Shown here: positions 1 through 5,447 of the stretch, one piece after another
Layout of the letters: the number at the start of each line of letters is the position of its first letter
How positions within the stretch are numbered: position 1 is the first letter of the stretch
Assembly (NCBI GenBank): GCA_019090565.1
Contig: JAHRVS010000227.1
Span: 1 to 5,447, forward strand
Source: Gammaproteobacteria bacterium
GTDB taxonomy: Bacteria > Pseudomonadota > Gammaproteobacteria > Pseudomonadales > UBA3067
Direction of reading: 5' to 3'
DNA length: 5,447 nucleotides
The notes under the pieces: model-generated
What the model was told of the DNA's origin: nothing
Seen by the model: only the letters and a program-made list of their open reading frames with translations
Databases searched by the model: none
Made by a program: the position numbers and the translations under genes

Positions 1-36
1 ACTGGAATCCGAGAAAACCTCAAGCTTTTCTGTCAT
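1..36 (-). CDS. Possible N-terminus of a divergent gene, cut by the left edge
   Basis: On the minus strand an ATG at 36-34 opens a frame that stays open to the edge and reads MTEKLEVFSDSS. The same frame is closed upstream by a stop at 84-82, and ATG36 is the only standard start after that stop. A purine-rich stretch (AGAGAG at 49-44) lies 7 bases before the ATG, and a CATAAT -10-like hexamer (61-56) lies just upstream of it. Twelve residues are too few to identify a family. Its divergent position next to a lipid gene would suit a regulator, but that is inference only. It could also be a chance open frame. Confidence 0.3.
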   Translation of the reverse strand, partial: MTEKLEVFSDSS

Positions 37-49
37 GCCTTCACTCTCT

Positions 50-66
50 GTACGTATTATGTTTAC
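50..66. promoter_or_regulatory. Imperfect operator-like palindrome in the divergent intergenic region
   Basis: The 17 bases GTACGTATTATGTTTAC are partly self-complementary: the outer GTA/TAC and the inner AT..AT positions match across the centre. The element overlaps the CATAAT hexamer (56-61) that could be the -10 of the leftward gene. This size and placement would suit a TetR-like dimer site. The left half of the minus strand reads AGTAAACA, which loosely resembles one half of the DesT/FabR sites that control unsaturated fatty acid genes; the other half does not fit well. This is a weak call from inspection. Confidence 0.22.
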
Positions 67-173
67 TACATTTGGCTCAGCTTACTATGAAGAAGCCAGG
101 CAAAGCACGCAATAACTTACTGCCACCAGTACCGTCTACACACCCACAAACAGTCCGCCACAGAGATCAAACC

Positions 174-188
174 GCCCGATACACGGGC
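174..188. repeat. Small GC-rich inverted repeat upstream of the desaturase
   Basis: GCCCG (174-178) and CGGGC (184-188) form a perfect 5-bp stem around the loop ATACA. No T-tract follows on either strand, so it is not an obvious terminator. It lies about 75 bases upstream of the predicted -35 box of the desaturase, where an activator or repressor site could sit. A 5-bp match can also arise by chance. Confidence 0.35.
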
Positions 189-262
189 ACAAAATGAGAT
201 GAGAAGGCGGCCCTGTTTCTCGCCCAAACGCTCAATCAAACCATCACGATGAATGAAACAAA

Positions 263-291
263 TTGCCAGCAGCACTGACCCAGACTATCAT
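263..291 (+). promoter_or_regulatory. Sigma70-type promoter for the desaturase
   Basis: TTGCCA (263-268) matches the TTGACA -35 consensus at five of six positions, and TATCAT (286-291) matches TATAAT at five of six. The spacer is exactly 17 bases. Transcription would start near 298-300, giving an untranslated leader of about 30 bases before the ATG at 330. It is the best promoter match I found in the window and faces directly into the desaturase. Confidence 0.55.
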
Positions 292-329
292 TCGTCCCCC
301 TGAAACAAGAATTAAAGGTATGCGTTCCC

Positions 330-1493
330 ATGTTTATGCCCCTTGAGTCCTCGGCTCCAGAAGACGGTTTACCGGCAAACGGCCCCAGTGAAGAACAGAA
401 AGCCAGTTTCGGTAAGGAAATGGCTCGCCTTCGCGCTGATACTTATAAAGAGCTAAGCCTCGATGACTTTGAGCACATTAAAAAAATAGAACGCTGGGGC
501 AGACTATGCACAGCCATCGGTTATGGTACTGCATGGATAACACCCAACCCCATTTCGGCTTTTTTTATCAGTCTAGGCAATGTCAATCGCTGGGCCAATA
601 TTGCTCACCCCATCTCTCACCGAGGTTACGACCGCATAAAGGGCGTCCCTGAGCGTTACACCAGCAAACACTTTGCCCAAGGCTGGCGCAGGGCGATAGA
701 CTGGCTTGACTGGATCGTGCCCGCTGGTTGGCACGAAGAGCACAACGTCCTCCACCACTACCACCTCGGCGAAGAGGCCGATCCTGATCAAGTTGAGTAC
801 AACTTAGAATGGTTGCGGCAATCCAGCCTGCCCATGCCTTTGCGCTATCTCGTCATCGCTTTGTTTGTCTGCGTTTGGAAGCCAGCGTATTACGCTCAAA
901 GTACTCTGAAGGTACTGCGAGCAACCAGAGAAAACAAGGACCCTCGTGGCTCAGAAGTCCCCTCCTCTATGAGCAAACAGGCATGGAGCCCTCTCTACAA
1001 AGAAGGCAGAGAATACTGGTTAAAGTGCATACTTCCCTATGCCAGCGTCCGATTTGTCTTGATCCCACTGTTGTTTTTCCCATTAGGAAGCAGCGCCGTC
1101 GTGGCCGTATTCTGGACCTCCGTGATCGCTGAAGTGTTTGCCAACTTACACTCGTTTCTGGCTATCGGCCCCAACCATACCGGCGATGATATTTATCGTT
1201 TTAAAGACCCCATCAAAACTAAGCATGAGTTTTATTACCGCCAGGTCGTTGGCTCAGTGAATTACCCCACCGGCTCTGATTTCAATGACTTCATGTATGG
1301 ATGGCTCAACTACCAGATCGAGCACCACTTATTTCCAGCGATGCCCCTTAGCCAATACCAAAAGCTTCAGCCTAAGGTCAAAGCGCTCTGTGAAAAATAC
1401 GACATTGAGTACCGGCAAGAGTCTGTTTTTAAAAGGCTGCTTAAAACGGTTAACGTGATGGTAGGCAGAGACTCCATGAAGTGGGCCGACTAA
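330..1493 (+). CDS. Membrane fatty acid desaturase (QIEHH type, no cytochrome b5 domain)
   Basis: This is an integral membrane di-iron desaturase that would insert a double bond into an acyl chain, using O2 and electrons from a separate donor. Three histidine boxes are visible: HPISH (93-97), HEEHNVLHHYH (135-145, containing the HxxxHH motif 138-143) and QIEHH (329-333). Additional histidines occur at 274 and 283. Hydrophobic segments lie near 59-84, 170-188 and 233-275, and the first ~50 residues are polar. The Q in the third box is typical of front-end and related desaturases, but no HPGG heme motif is present, so there is no fused cytochrome b5. No ferredoxin or reductase gene is adjacent. 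ATG330 follows AAAGG (314-318) at 11 bases; Met3 (336) is an alternative start. An overlapping ATG at 320 encodes only eight residues in another frame. Substrate and double-bond position cannot be read from the sequence. A sphingolipid or carotenoid-type desaturase is less likely. Confidence 0.93.
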   Translation: MFMPLESSAPEDGLPANGPSEEQKASFGKEMARLRADTYKELSLDDFEHIKKIERWGRLCTAIGYGTAWITPNPISAFFISLGNVNRWANIAHPISHRGYDRIKGVPERYTSKHFAQGWRRAIDWLDWIVPAGWHEEHNVLHHYHLGEEADPDQVEYNLEWLRQSSLPMPLRYLVIALFVCVWKPAYYAQSTLKVLRATRENKDPRGSEVPSSMSKQAWSPLYKEGREYWLKCILPYASVRFVLIPLLFFPLGSSAVVAVFWTSVIAEVFANLHSFLAIGPNHTGDDIYRFKDPIKTKHEFYYRQVVGSVNYPTGSDFNDFMYGWLNYQIEHHLFPAMPLSQYQKLQPKVKALCEKYDIEYRQESVFKRLLKTVNVMVGRDSMKWAD

Positions 1494-1521
1494 CCTCTAA
1501 CAGGGTGTTGAGATTCTACTC

Positions 1522-1550
1522 AGAGGCACCTTCAGCCCAAAGGCGCCTCT
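1522..1550 (+). terminator. Hairpin between convergent genes, probable desaturase terminator
   Basis: AGAGGC (1522-1527) pairs with GCCTCT (1545-1550). After one A/C mismatch the stem continues for two more pairs (CC 1529-1530 with GG 1542-1543), closing an 11-base loop. The downstream sequence is pyrimidine-rich with TTTT at 1561-1564, but there is no clean U-tract directly after the stem, so intrinsic termination may be weak. It starts 29 bases after the desaturase stop. It also lies just beyond the end of the convergent transporter gene, so it could serve both strands. Confidence 0.5.
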
Positions 1551-1572
1551 ATCTACCCCCTTTTCTTCACCC

Positions 1573-3111
1573 CTATCGGTTATTCAAATTCATAAATAAC
1601 TGCCCATCAGGCCCCAACGGTGCCCCTGTTGTCAGCCAAATACCCAACATTAAGCCCCAACCAATCAAAAACACCAAGGAATAAGGCAGCATCAACGTAA
1701 TGATTGTCCCCATGCCCACTTGCTTGTCATAACGCTGCATAAAGGCATACACCAAAGCAAAATAGGGCATTAACGGTGTCAGAATATTAGTGGAACTATC
1801 ACCCACACGGTAAGCGGCCTGCACCGCCTCAGGGGCAATATCCAGCAGCATAAACATGGGCACAAATACCGGCGCCATGATGGCCCATTTCGCCGAGGCA
1901 CTGCCAATGAGCAGGTTTGCCAGCCCACAAAAGACCACAAAGCAGATCATCAAAGGAACCGCCCCCAAGCCCGTGGCCTTCAAGACGCCAGCACCTTTAA
2001 TTGCTGAAATTAACCCCATATTGGTCCAGCTGAAATAACTCACAAATTGTGCGGCAAAAAACATCAATACAATATAAGTCGCCATCGTGGACATCGTCTC
2101 TTCCATGCTCGCAACCACCTCATGGTTCGTTTTAAAGTGCCCCGAAGCCCAACCAAAAGCCAACCCACTTATTCCGGCAAATAATGCCACCAGCGCGATT
2201 AAGCCAGACATAAAAGGTGATTTAATAACCCCGCCCGTTTCTGGGTGACGTAAAAACCCATTTTCAGGGATCACCCCAAGCCCCACTGCCAACAGAAAAC
2301 CCCCGCCCACTAGTAACGTCCATTTAAGCCCACGAAGCTCCTCGGAAGAAATTCCGAATGAATTCGTTAACAACTCAGTATCGGCATCGCTCGGATGGTA
2401 TTCCCCCAAAAGAGGTACGATATAACGCTCCGTCACCCACGTGGCCAAAATAGTAATGAGAAAGGTTGAGGCAATAATAAAGTAGTAGTTGGCAGTAGCC
2501 GTCACCTCGTAGTCTGGCCTCACCAAGTGAGCGGCCTCAGTACTAATCCCCCCCAGTATTGCATCCACCGGCCCCACTAATAGGTTCGCACTAAAGCCAC
2601 CCGAAACACCCGCAAAACAAGCGGCAATGCCCGCCAAAGGGTGGCGACCAGCAGAAAGAAAAATAAGTCCCGCCATGGGGATCATCACCACATAGCCCGA
2701 GTCAACGGCAATGCTGGACAGCACCCCTGTCAACACCACAATAAACGTCAGTGAATTCTTCCCTGCTTTCAATACCACGAGTCGCAGGCACGTGTGAATC
2801 AAACCTGATCGCTCAGCGATACCCAAACCCAGCATCACTACCAACACCGGCCCTACGGGGGCAAAGCCAGTAAAATTAGACACCATTTTTGAAAGGATTT
2901 GCTGCACACCGCTGGCGCTTAGCAAATTGACGACAACCACCTCTTTGCCACTAAGCGGGTGCGTGGCAGAAACCCCCAACATATGCCCAAGCCAGGAGAA
3001 AAGAATCACAGCCAAGGCCAAATAAACAAACAGCGTAGTGGGGTGAGGCAGAGCATTGCCCCATTTTTCTATCCGGCTTAAAAAAATTTGAACGGCTGTA
3101 CTGTTCTTCAT
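1573..3111 (-). CDS. AbgT-family transporter (p-aminobenzoyl-glutamate / antimetabolite transporter family)
   Basis: This is an inner-membrane protein of the AbgT family. Members either import p-aminobenzoyl-glutamate (E. coli AbgT) or have been reported to export sulfonamide-type antimetabolites (Neisseria MtrF, Alcanivorax YdaH). Residues here are numbered from the upstream ATG at 3120. Hallmarks are NLLVGPVDAILGG with D186, SASAKW with S409 and W412, and RVGDSSTNILTPLMPY with R438, D441 and P449. From memory, these line up in spacing with MtrF residues D193, S417, W420, R446, D449 and P457, so the transport site looks intact. Hydrophobic segments run along almost the whole length, and about 512 residues is normal for the family. 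I placed the start at the fourth codon (ATG 3111) because AAGGA (3124-3120) sits 8 bases before it, whereas it abuts the first ATG. No abgA/abgB hydrolase genes or folate genes are adjacent, so the direction of transport and the substrate are undetermined. Confidence 0.95.
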   Translation of the reverse strand: MKNSTAVQIFLSRIEKWGNALPHPTTLFVYLALAVILFSWLGHMLGVSATHPLSGKEVVVVNLLSASGVQQILSKMVSNFTGFAPVGPVLVVMLGLGIAERSGLIHTCLRLVVLKAGKNSLTFIVVLTGVLSSIAVDSGYVVMIPMAGLIFLSAGRHPLAGIAACFAGVSGGFSANLLVGPVDAILGGISTEAAHLVRPDYEVTATANYYFIIASTFLITILATWVTERYIVPLLGEYHPSDADTELLTNSFGISSEELRGLKWTLLVGGGFLLAVGLGVIPENGFLRHPETGGVIKSPFMSGLIALVALFAGISGLAFGWASGHFKTNHEVVASMEETMSTMATYIVLMFFAAQFVSYFSWTNMGLISAIKGAGVLKATGLGAVPLMICFVVFCGLANLLIGSASAKWAIMAPVFVPMFMLLDIAPEAVQAAYRVGDSSTNILTPLMPYFALVYAFMQRYDKQVGMGTIITLMLPYSLVFLIGWGLMLGIWLTTGAPLGPDGQLFMNLNNR

Positions 3112-3119
3112 TGTCTGCA

Positions 3120-3124
3120 TCCTT
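3120..3124 (-). promoter_or_regulatory. Ribosome binding site that decides the AbgT start
   Basis: AAGGA on the minus strand ends 8 bases before the ATG at 3111, a normal Shine-Dalgarno spacing. Its last base is the A of the ATG at 3120, so it cannot serve that upstream codon. This favours a protein three residues shorter than the longest frame. Confidence 0.55.
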
Positions 3125-3239
3125 GCATGTAAAAAAATGGCTTAAAGTTCCATTAGCGACCTGCACCAGAAATCGAAGCCCGCTAACAACTCTCGCTCTG
3201 CGCTGGGGCCAACTTATTGAGGGAACTCAAGCTCGGACT

Positions 3240-3256
3240 CTTTGCGCAACGCAAAG
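3240..3256. repeat. Perfect 7-bp inverted repeat with 3-base loop
   Basis: CTTTGCG (3240-3246) and CGCAAAG (3250-3256) are perfectly complementary around CAA. In a minus-strand transcript reading out of the radical SAM gene, it would form a tight hairpin about 90 bases past the stop codon. There is no T-tract after it on either strand, so it is not a textbook intrinsic terminator. It could be an mRNA 3'-end stabilising stem, a rho-dependent end or a protein-binding palindrome. Confidence 0.6.
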
Positions 3257-3273
3257 TATTCTCGGTGATCATT

Positions 3274-3293
3274 AAGTGTGAGTTGATTCACTT
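3274..3293. repeat. Short inverted repeat AAGTG/CACTT
   Basis: AAGTG (3274-3278) and CACTT (3289-3293) are complementary across a 10-base loop. The element lies 17 bases from the stronger 3240-3256 hairpin, and both would be transcribed after the radical SAM stop. A 5-bp stem alone is weak evidence. Confidence 0.3.
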
Positions 3294-3348
3294 TAAATAC
3301 CGTGGCGCTCCTTGTTCGATTGTCAGCATTCACCGAGCCCTATAGTGG

Positions 3349-4245
3349 CTAAAGCCCTCTCTGCCACTCCTCCCTTAATTGCGCCTTCTCTGGGCTGGCA
3401 ATCGCTCCACGTACCTGCTGGAGAAGCCGTTCTTTATCTTTTCCAAGCACGCCTTTTAATACCAAATAGTTCGAAGCATGGTCACTCCGAAAAGTCGTGT
3501 TGTTCAATTGCGTATTTTCCAATAATATTTCAATTTCTTTAAATAAAGAGGGCTGATCAAGCTCTTCAAAGTCACGGTCCCAACTGTCTTTAAATCGTTC
3601 TATTCCCAGCGGAAAACCCACCACCAAGGTTGCCGCGTAATCGGGCTGGCACTCGTTTAACAATCGCGCCGTATTCAAGGCATGTTGTTCACTGTATTTT
3701 TTACCGCCCAAACCATTGAGAATCATCATAGACGAAGAAATCCCTGCTTCGTTGATTTTTTTTACCGCCTCAGCGGTCGATGCGTAAGTCTCGCCTTTAT
3801 TCACTTTCTCCAGCACTAAGTCATCCCCTGACTCAGCGCCAACATAAAGGATACCCAAACCATTTTTCTGTAAAATTTTTAAATCACTGACCGATTTCCG
3901 CTTAAGGTTCCGCGGCAAACAATAAGCAGATACCCGCGTCACACTAGGGAGAATACCTTTTATCGCTTTGAGTATAGTAAGAAGGCGCTTAGTGGGCAGC
4001 ACCATGGCATCGCCATCGGCCAAAAAAACACGCTGAACCCCCCGATAAGACAGTGATGCTTTCATTAAATCAGCAATAATGTCCTCATCTTTTCTCGCCC
4101 GGAATTTCTTCATTGGGCTCGTGTACATTTCACAAAAGGTGCACTTATTCCAACTGCAGCCGTTCGTAACCTGAATAATCAGAGAGTTCCCTTCGCTAGG
4201 GGGGCGAAAGACTGGTTCAATATATTTGATAGCAGAATTTGACAT
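3349..4245 (-). CDS. Radical SAM protein of unknown function, CX4CX2C cluster motif
   Basis: This is a predicted cytosolic radical SAM enzyme that would bind a [4Fe-4S] cluster and cleave S-adenosylmethionine. The cluster cysteines are C30, C35 and C38 in TNGCSWNKCTFCEMY (residues 28-41). The first spacing is four residues (CX4CX2C) rather than the usual CX3CX2C, and the DNA codons confirm it. FLADGDA (74-80) is at the position expected for the SAM-binding GGE-like strand. YVGAESGDDLVLEKVNKG (134-151) resembles the conserved ESG region of Elp3/MiaB-type radical SAM domains. The C-terminal part has TFRSDHASNYLVLKG (251-265), a signature I associate with a widespread uncharacterised group of about 300 residues. 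No extra cluster, B12 or TRAM domain is visible, so a MiaB-type methylthiotransferase is unlikely. There is no clear Shine-Dalgarno before ATG4245, but the next in-frame Met is residue 40, beyond the cluster motif. It lies 57 bases downstream of the EamA gene on the same strand. Substrate unknown. Confidence 0.9.
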   Translation of the reverse strand: MSNSAIKYIEPVFRPPSEGNSLIIQVTNGCSWNKCTFCEMYTSPMKKFRARKDEDIIADLMKASLSYRGVQRVFLADGDAMVLPTKRLLTILKAIKGILPSVTRVSAYCLPRNLKRKSVSDLKILQKNGLGILYVGAESGDDLVLEKVNKGETYASTAEAVKKINEAGISSSMMILNGLGGKKYSEQHALNTARLLNECQPDYAATLVVGFPLGIERFKDSWDRDFEELDQPSLFKEIEILLENTQLNNTTFRSDHASNYLVLKGVLGKDKERLLQQVRGAIASPEKAQLREEWQRGL

Positions 4246-4302
4246 GAGAATTTCAAACCAAAAAAAAATTAAGGAAACCGAGCGACAAAGAGTTGTAGGT
4301 AT

Positions 4303-5193
4303 TTATAGGTCAATCTCTTTTTCACCTTGGCGCGCGGGTGAATATAAATTTAAAAAATTTCCCACCAACATCAACGATGCACCGATAATTAGTGCAAAAT
4401 CAAAAGGTTCGCCGTACAGAATAACGCCAACAAGGGCAATGGAGGGCAGCCGTAAAAAGTCCAACGTCACCACCACCCCAGCATCAGCTAGCCGCAAGGC
4501 ATTCGTCAAACAATAATGCGCCATTAAAGCACTGAACGCGACAACAAGGAGCCACTCCCATTGCATAACCGTTGGCGACACCCAGCTGGGCATCGCCAAC
4601 AATAAACCGATGGGCAGCTGAATTAAGCACATATAAAAAATCACGGATAGAGTATGCTCGGTACCAGCAAGTGACTTCGTCAACACATGAGCAATGGCGT
4701 AACAAAACGCAGCAATAAGAACAATGAGTGCATTGCGACTGACTACCTCTGAACCGGGGTTCAAAATGACAAACACACCCATAAAACCCAGCAATACAGA
4801 CAACACCTTTTTTACATTCAAAGTTTCACGAAGGAAAAGTGTCGAAATCAATAAAGTCCATATAGGAACGGTAAATTCCAATGCAAACACTTCTGCTAAG
4901 GGCAACAAGCCGATGCCTAAAAACCAGCCATACTGTCCGGCAAAGTGAAACACATTTCTGAATACGTGCAGCTTGAGTCGCTGCGTTGAAAGAAAGAAAC
5001 CTTGAGGTTGTTTGGCAATAATCAGCGATATCACAGCCAAGCCAATACTGCTTCGAATAAAAAGGATTTGGAAGGTTCCTACCTCGCCAGACAACTCGCG
5101 TGCAGCAATGGCCATCACACAAAACGACAGCAGGGTTCCTGTCATCCAGAGCGCTGCGTTTCTAACAGATAACTGTGTTGCTGATTCGGTCAT
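4303..5193 (-). CDS. EamA-type drug/metabolite transporter (DMT) permease
   Basis: This is an inner-membrane permease of the DMT superfamily with two EamA repeats, expected to have ten membrane segments in about 296 residues, the usual size. The first repeat ends with LAEVFALEFTVPIWTLL (99-115) and LRE (121-123), the conserved Pro-containing helix and the acidic turn of EamA domains. The second repeat ends with DAGVVVTLDFLRLPSIALVG (237-256), then GEP (261-263) and a final helix to about residue 284. The C-terminal tail (285-296) is charged and ends EKEIDL. Family members export or import amino acids, nucleotides, cofactors or drugs, and nothing here fixes the substrate. ATG5193 lacks a strong Shine-Dalgarno. 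The gene starts 54 bases after the trmB stop and ends 57 bases before the radical SAM start, which suggests a common transcript. The downstream gap has a run of nine T (minus strand, 4268-4260) without a good stem before it. Confidence 0.92.
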   Translation of the reverse strand: MTESATQLSVRNAALWMTGTLLSFCVMAIAARELSGEVGTFQILFIRSSIGLAVISLIIAKQPQGFFLSTQRLKLHVFRNVFHFAGQYGWFLGIGLLPLAEVFALEFTVPIWTLLISTLFLRETLNVKKVLSVLLGFMGVFVILNPGSEVVSRNALIVLIAAFCYAIAHVLTKSLAGTEHTLSVIFYMCLIQLPIGLLLAMPSWVSPTVMQWEWLLVVAFSALMAHYCLTNALRLADAGVVVTLDFLRLPSIALVGVILYGEPFDFALIIGASLMLVGNFLNLYSPARQGEKEIDL

Positions 5194-5247
5194 TCATTTG
5201 ATCATCGACAACGCCGATTCGCTCGACGTAAAAATATCTACAAACAG

Positions 5248-5447
5248 TTAACTACTGCGCTCATACATCAAGTCCCACACACCGTGACCAAGACGATGGC
5301 CCCGTTTTTCGAACTTAGTAAGAGGTCGCCATTCAGGCCTCGGCATATAGCCCTCAGCACCGGCTAAGTTGGTAAACCCTGGGGCGGCATCCATTACCTC
5401 ACGCATGTGTTCGGCGTAGTTTTGCCAATCGGTAGCCATATGAAAAA
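5248..5447 (-). CDS. trmB: tRNA (guanine46-N7)-methyltransferase, C-terminal part
   Basis: TrmB transfers a methyl group from SAM to N7 of guanosine 46 in the variable loop of tRNAs. Only about the last 65 codons are present; the gene enters from the right edge. The visible part reads FHMATDWQNYAEHM, then PRPEWRPLTKFEKRGHRLGH and GVWDLMYERSS to the TAA at 5250-5248. It closely matches the C-terminus I recall for E. coli TrmB (239 residues), including the TKFExRG segment that forms part of the SAM/tRNA site. The ATG at 5439 is an internal Met, because the preceding codons are Phe-His as in the family. The catalytic and Rossmann parts lie outside the window. Confidence 0.95.
   Translation of the reverse strand, partial: FHMATDWQNYAEHMREVMDAAPGFTNLAGAEGYMPRPEWRPLTKFEKRGHRLGHGVWDLMYERSS

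Larger units (their letters stand above)
3121..3348. other. Gap between AbgT and radical SAM genes; doubtful small reading frame
   Basis: No recognisable gene lies here. On the minus strand, in the same frame as the radical SAM gene upstream of it, a GTG at 3333 opens 39 codons ending at TAA 3216-3214. The C-terminal part is charged and ends in ELEFPQ. The frame then continues without another stop for 23 more codons, ending in GFDFWCRSLMEL before the TAA at 3144-3142. A second small frame (ATG 3329 to TGA 3288, 13 residues) overlaps it, with its TGA sharing bases with a GTG codon at 3291. An AAGGAG at 3313-3308 has no start codon at a normal distance. This could be a small gene, a decayed remnant or chance. 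The AbgT promoter should also lie here, but I could not pick convincing boxes. Confidence 0.3.

Noticed and set aside
320..346. Eight-residue frame (ATG at 320) overlapping the desaturase start
   Set aside because: A leader peptide is conceivable, but AAAGG is directly next to this ATG, the peptide has no repeated codons suggesting attenuation, and no terminator/antiterminator fold is evident.
573..791. Minus-strand open frame of 72 codons inside the desaturase
   Set aside because: It lies wholly opposite the histidine-box region of a clear desaturase and resembles no known protein; it is a shadow of the coding strand.
809..1132. Plus-strand open frame of 107 codons overlapping the desaturase
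   Set aside because: It is in a different frame inside a well-supported gene, with a basic, low-structure composition typical of out-of-frame translation.
1481..1684. Plus-strand open frame across the end of the desaturase
   Set aside because: It runs through the terminator hairpin and into the antisense of the AbgT C-terminus; no family resemblance and no ribosome binding site.
2951..3166. Minus-strand open frame overlapping the AbgT N-terminus
   Set aside because: It overlaps in another frame the conserved N-terminal helices of AbgT, which clearly carry the family signature.
3312..3542. Plus-strand open frame antisense to the radical SAM C-terminus
   Set aside because: It is opposite a conserved coding segment and shows no recognisable domain.
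4260..4268. Run of nine T (minus strand) as an intrinsic terminator after the EamA gene
   Set aside because: Only a 4-bp stem (ACAA/TTGT) can be drawn upstream and it is not adjacent to the T-run, so a terminator is not supported.
4226..5251. Several plus- and minus-strand open frames overlapping the EamA permease
   Set aside because: All are out-of-frame or antisense to a ten-helix permease with clear EamA signatures; none has independent support.
5248..5439. Reading the right-edge frame as a complete 63-residue protein starting at 5439
   Set aside because: The codons before that ATG encode Phe-His, matching the internal FHMATDW segment of TrmB, so this is an internal Met in a gene cut by the window edge.
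1..5447. CRISPR array, tRNA/rRNA, insertion sequence, phage or defence system
   Set aside because: No direct-repeat spacing, transposase, integrase, attachment-site duplication or tRNA-like cloverleaf was seen anywhere in the window.

Overview
The window looks like ordinary chromosome from a gammaproteobacterium, probably a marine one. The main evidence is the right edge, which encodes a typical gammaproteobacterial TrmB C-terminus. The other genes are a bacterial QIEHH-type membrane desaturase, an AbgT transporter, an orphan radical SAM protein and an EamA permease. Base composition is close to balanced, and somewhat more AT-rich around the radical SAM and EamA genes. There is no tRNA, rRNA, CRISPR array, insertion sequence or prophage signal. 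Any finer taxonomic placement would be a guess.

Layout, left to right. Positions 1-36 may be the first 12 codons of a minus-strand gene that runs off the left edge. A divergent intergenic region (37-329) carries an imperfect operator-like palindrome, a small GC hairpin and a good sigma70-type promoter (TTGCCA-17 bp-TATCAT). That promoter leads into a plus-strand fatty acid desaturase (330-1493). A hairpin at 1522-1550 lies between the desaturase and the convergent AbgT-family transporter (1573-3111, minus strand). Upstream of the transporter is a 228-base gap (3121-3348) with two inverted repeats and a doubtful small reading frame. It is followed by three minus-strand genes in transcription order from the right edge: trmB (partial, 5248-5447), an EamA/DMT permease (4303-5193) and a radical SAM protein of unknown function (3349-4245).

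How the genes work together: trmB, the EamA permease and the radical SAM gene share a strand, with gaps of only 54 and 57 bases and no convincing terminator between them. They could therefore be co-transcribed, although their functions are not obviously linked. The desaturase appears to be a stand-alone, separately regulated membrane-lipid gene. The AbgT transporter is also isolated, with no folate or aminobenzoyl-glutamate hydrolase gene beside it. I did not find a convincing new multi-gene system. The least understood items are the radical SAM protein with its CX4CX2C cluster motif, the substrate and control of the desaturase, and the content of the 3121-3348 gap.
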